Assembly (NCBI RefSeq): GCF_009184865.1
Contig: NZ_CP045096.1
Span: 5,766,001-5,830,000, forward strand
Origin: Streptomyces phaeolivaceus
Lineage (GTDB): Bacteria > Actinomycetota > Actinomycetes > Streptomycetales > Streptomycetaceae
Reading direction: 5' to 3'
DNA: 64,000 bases
In this document: piece after piece, positions 61,882 to 64,000 of the stretch
Numbering within the stretch: position 1 is the first letter of the stretch
Layout: each line of letters starts with the position of its first letter
Position numbers and translations under genes: made by a program
The notes under the pieces: model-generated
The model's database searches: none
The model's input: only the letters and a program-made list of their open reading frames with translations
Told to the model about the DNA's origin: nothing

Positions 61882-62532
61882 ATGCGCAACCAGCACCACG
61901 AACCCACATCGCACCAGCAGGAGATGACCACCACCCCAGCCACAACGCCAGCAAGGTATCCCGCTGGACCGTCCAAGGACGGCCGCAACGGGGAAGTCTC
62001 CGCCCCGGGGGTGGCGGAGGACCTCGGGCGCCAGGGGGCACCCGAGGAGGAACAGATCGCCGACACCGTCGCCGCCCAGCTGCCGCGCGCCGCCGAAGCT
62101 GCCGCGCTGCACCGTGTCGCCCGACGTCGCAAGCCCGACCCGAACGGCCAGCGTAAGCAGCGTGTCGATGCCCGCTACAGCGTCGACGAGAAAACCGAGA
62201 TCCTCGCCATGGCGCGGTCGCTGAACATCGCCGGCGCCCACTACGTCGGCGCCGTCGTCATGGCCCACGTCCAGGGCGACCTCGCCCTGCCCGGCCAGCG
62301 CACCCCGCTCGACGACTACATCGACGAACTGACCGCCCTGCGTGGCGAGGTCGCCAAGATCGGCCACAACATCAACCAGATCGCCAAGAAGCTGAACTCC
62401 GGCGGCCGTCCACAGCCTGGGGATACCGCCGTCCTGGCCCAGGGCGAACGCACCCTGACCGCGGTCGGCGCCACCGTCCGCCACATCGCCACAGCCGCGA
62501 ACCAGGCCGTCGCCAAGAAGGCGGCCCGGTGA
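61882..62532 (+). CDS. MobC-like mobilisation protein
   Basis: A ~216-aa relaxosome accessory protein. A disordered Thr/Pro/Gln-rich N-terminus, a basic ribbon-like segment (RKPDPNGQRKQRVDARYSVDEKTEI), and the MobC signature IGHNINQIAKKLNSGG. MobC proteins bind near oriT and help the relaxase open it. ATG at 61882 has GGAG 9 bases before; ATG at 61867 lacks one. Overlaps the relaxase start (GTGA). Confidence 0.87.
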   Translation: MRNQHHEPTSHQQEMTTTPATTPARYPAGPSKDGRNGEVSAPGVAEDLGRQGAPEEEQIADTVAAQLPRAAEAAALHRVARRRKPDPNGQRKQRVDARYSVDEKTEILAMARSLNIAGAHYVGAVVMAHVQGDLALPGQRTPLDDYIDELTALRGEVAKIGHNINQIAKKLNSGGRPQPGDTAVLAQGERTLTAVGATVRHIATAANQAVAKKAAR

Positions 62533-64000
62533 TCGCGAAGATCCGCAGCGGCAAGGAAACCGCCGGATTGATCCGGTACCTGTTCGACACGAAGAAGGCC
62601 AAGGACCACATCGACCCCCATCTGGTCGCCTCCTGGGACGGCTTCGCCCCCGACCCCGGCCGCGCCGACGACTTCGACGCCACCAGGAAGCTCCTCGTGG
62701 CCGACCTGGACCTGCACGTCAAGCAGGCTCGGAGGCTGGGCCGCGCTCCCGAGAAGCACGTGTGGCACTGCTCGATCCGCGCCGCCGAGAGTGACCGCGT
62801 CCTCAGCGACGAGGAGTGGGCCGACATCGCCCGCCGCGTTGTGGCGGCCACTGGCATAGCACCGGAAGGCGATTCGGACGGATGCCGCTGGGCCGCCGTC
62901 CGCCATGCCCCCGACCACATCCACATCGCCGCCACCAAGGTCCGGGCGGATCTGCGCACCGCCCGCCACTGGAACGACTACCTCACCGCCGACCGTGAAC
63001 TCGCCGCCATCGAGAAGGAATACGGCCTGTTCCAAGTGGTCCGCGGAGACCGCACCGCTGCGAAGCGGACCACCCGTGCCGAGCAGGAGAAGGCCCGCCG
63101 CGCCGGCCAGGAGAAGCCCGCCCGCGAACGGCTGCGCGCCACCGTGCGCACCGCCGTAGCCGCCGCCACCAGCGTGGAGGAGTTCGTCCACCTGCTCAAC
63201 CACCTCGACGGCGTGCTCGTCGAGGTCGTCCACTTCCCCTCGGGTGACGTGCGCGGCTACAAGGTCGCCAGCGAAGACACCACCACCGCCGACAACGAGC
63301 CCGTCTGGTTCTCCGGCTCCGAACTCGCCCCGGACCTCTCCTTCCCCAAGATCCAAAAGCGCCTGGAGAGCATCGACCCACAGTCCGCTGAGAAGCCAGG
63401 CCGGCGCAGGCCCAGCCCCTGGCACCAGGCCACCGACGCCGCCGAACGCATCCCACACCACCTCGACCAGACGGACGACGAAGCCTCCCAGGCCCACGTC
63501 GCCGCCTTCGGCGAGGCCCTCGACGCCCTCCCCCTCCTCGCACCTCAGACCCTGCGCCCCCAACTCCGAGAGGCGGCGACCGCGTTCGAGCGTGCCACCC
63601 GCTCCCGCATCCGGGCCGAACACCACCACGCCCGCGCGCTGCGCGGCGCCGTACGCGCCATGCTCCGCGAGCCCGCCCCCAAGGACGGCGCCGTCCTGGC
63701 GATGTTCCTGGACGCGGCGATCCTCGTGGTCGTTGCCGCTGCCCGCTGGCACCAGCTCCGCCACCACGACCAGCAGGTCGCCGCCGCCCACCAGACCCTG
63801 CTCCACCTCCAGGCCGCCTACGACCAAGCAGCCGCCGCACCCCTGGCCGCCCTCGCGCAGCGCCAGCCACCCCAGCAGGCCGTGGAACGGCAGATCCGCC
63901 GCCTACGCCAGGCCGTGCCCGAGCACGCGGAGCAGATCATCGAAGACCCCGCTTTCGCGGCTCTCACCGCCGCCCTCGCCGAGGCAGAAGCAGCCGGGCA
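62529..64000 (+). CDS. Relaxase (MobA/VirD2 type), truncated by window end
   Basis: Starts at GTG 62529 (MIAKIRSGKETAGLIRYLF) inside the mobC stop and remains open to the window edge (490 codons seen). HVWHCSIRAAESD and the three-His metal motif RHAPDHIHIAATK (H126, H130, H132) mark a MOBP/V-type relaxase that nicks oriT. Later come a coiled region, LVVVAAARW hydrophobic stretch and Gln/Ala-rich helices. The antisense frame at 62,316-63,827 is its shadow. Confidence 0.92.
   Translation, partial: MIAKIRSGKETAGLIRYLFDTKKAKDHIDPHLVASWDGFAPDPGRADDFDATRKLLVADLDLHVKQARRLGRAPEKHVWHCSIRAAESDRVLSDEEWADIARRVVAATGIAPEGDSDGCRWAAVRHAPDHIHIAATKVRADLRTARHWNDYLTADRELAAIEKEYGLFQVVRGDRTAAKRTTRAEQEKARRAGQEKPARERLRATVRTAVAAATSVEEFVHLLNHLDGVLVEVVHFPSGDVRGYKVASEDTTTADNEPVWFSGSELAPDLSFPKIQKRLESIDPQSAEKPGRRRPSPWHQATDAAERIPHHLDQTDDEASQAHVAAFGEALDALPLLAPQTLRPQLREAATAFERATRSRIRAEHHHARALRGAVRAMLREPAPKDGAVLAMFLDAAILVVVAAARWHQLRHHDQQVAAAHQTLLHLQAAYDQAAAAPLAALAQRQPPQQAVERQIRRLRQAVPEHAEQIIEDPAFAALTAALAEAEAAG

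Larger units (their letters stand above)
56170..64000. mobile_element. Integrative mobilisable/conjugative element (left part)
   Basis: From the tRNA-Thr 3' end onward gene content changes from core housekeeping to mobility: tyrosine integrase, XRE regulator, excisionase-like gene, DUF3631 ATPase, DUF2637 membrane protein, MobC-like protein, relaxase. The right end and att repeat are outside the window, so whether it also has a transfer apparatus is unknown. Base composition is close to the host, so it is well adapted to streptomycetes. Confidence 0.9.

Noticed and set aside
62316..63827. 503-aa minus-strand ORF over the relaxase
   Set aside because: The plus-strand frame from 62529 has relaxase motifs and overlaps mobC as GTGA; the minus frame is its complement.

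Overview
The window is a very GC-rich stretch of chromosome with strong third-position G/C bias, GTG and TTG start codons, and actinobacterial marker genes (wblA, bldG, the tad cluster, an MFS-thymidylate kinase fusion). It is most likely Streptomyces. From recalled gene order, positions 1-56,000 match the S. coelicolor wblA-bldG-topA region. Much of the same order occurs in M. tuberculosis around Rv3683-Rv3644c (phosphoesterase, ponA2, whiB4, two ArsA ATPases, RidA, MBL hydrolase, crp, nth, CoA-Nudix, marP, epoxide hydrolase, acs, HAD phosphatase, ssd-tad, helicase, topA, holB). So this part is old core backbone, not recent acquisition.

Layout. 1-5,300: phosphoesterase, GatB/YqeY protein, bifunctional penicillin-binding protein, WblA. 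5,461-10,438: two coupled ArsA-type ATPases, then DUF4177, RidA, Nudix and MBL-hydrolase genes. 10,604-15,852: nucleotidyltransferase, Crp with a consensus Crp site upstream, endonuclease III, a possible 56-aa coupled ORF, a CoA-type Nudix hydrolase, and a MarP-like membrane protease. 15,904-23,797: an unlisted 59-aa gene, an epoxide-hydrolase-like protein, a holin-X protein, NhaA, acetyl-CoA synthetase and a SulP-STAS-carbonic anhydrase fusion; several of these act on envelope, pH or CO2 balance. 24,015-28,462: deacetylase-like lipoprotein, CooC-like ATPase, a protein with a decayed Fic motif, HAD phosphatase.

29,038-34,486 is an overlapping tad pilus/secretion operon (ssd, tadA, tadB, tadC, pilin, TadE, TadE-like). 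It converges on, and overlaps, a MrfA-type helicase. Divergent from the helicase are bldG and its anti-sigma partner, then the K+-independent proton pyrophosphatase hppA. A lipoprotein, a methyltransferase, a membrane Ser/Thr kinase and a small membrane protein lead to topA, the MFS-Tmk fusion, holB and a secreted peptidase lipoprotein.

56,118-end is an integrated mobile element. A tRNA-Thr(CGT) is followed at once by a strong hairpin, a tyrosine integrase and an XRE regulator (TTGA overlap), a divergent excisionase-like gene, a DUF3631 ATPase, a ~390-base non-coding block, a DUF2637 membrane protein, a MobC-like protein and a relaxase cut by the window end. The non-coding block is the most striking unexplained structure: three consecutive long stem-loops, plus a fourth 1 kb downstream, all carry CGCAGGTC in the loop (one inverted). 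A candidate transfer or replication origin is the leading idea. Other structures of note are a ~30-bp-arm inverted repeat beside a 10 x 7-bp tandem repeat between tmk and holB, a TTCACG cluster before hppA, and a probable leaderless 21-codon ORF with terminator before the tad operon.
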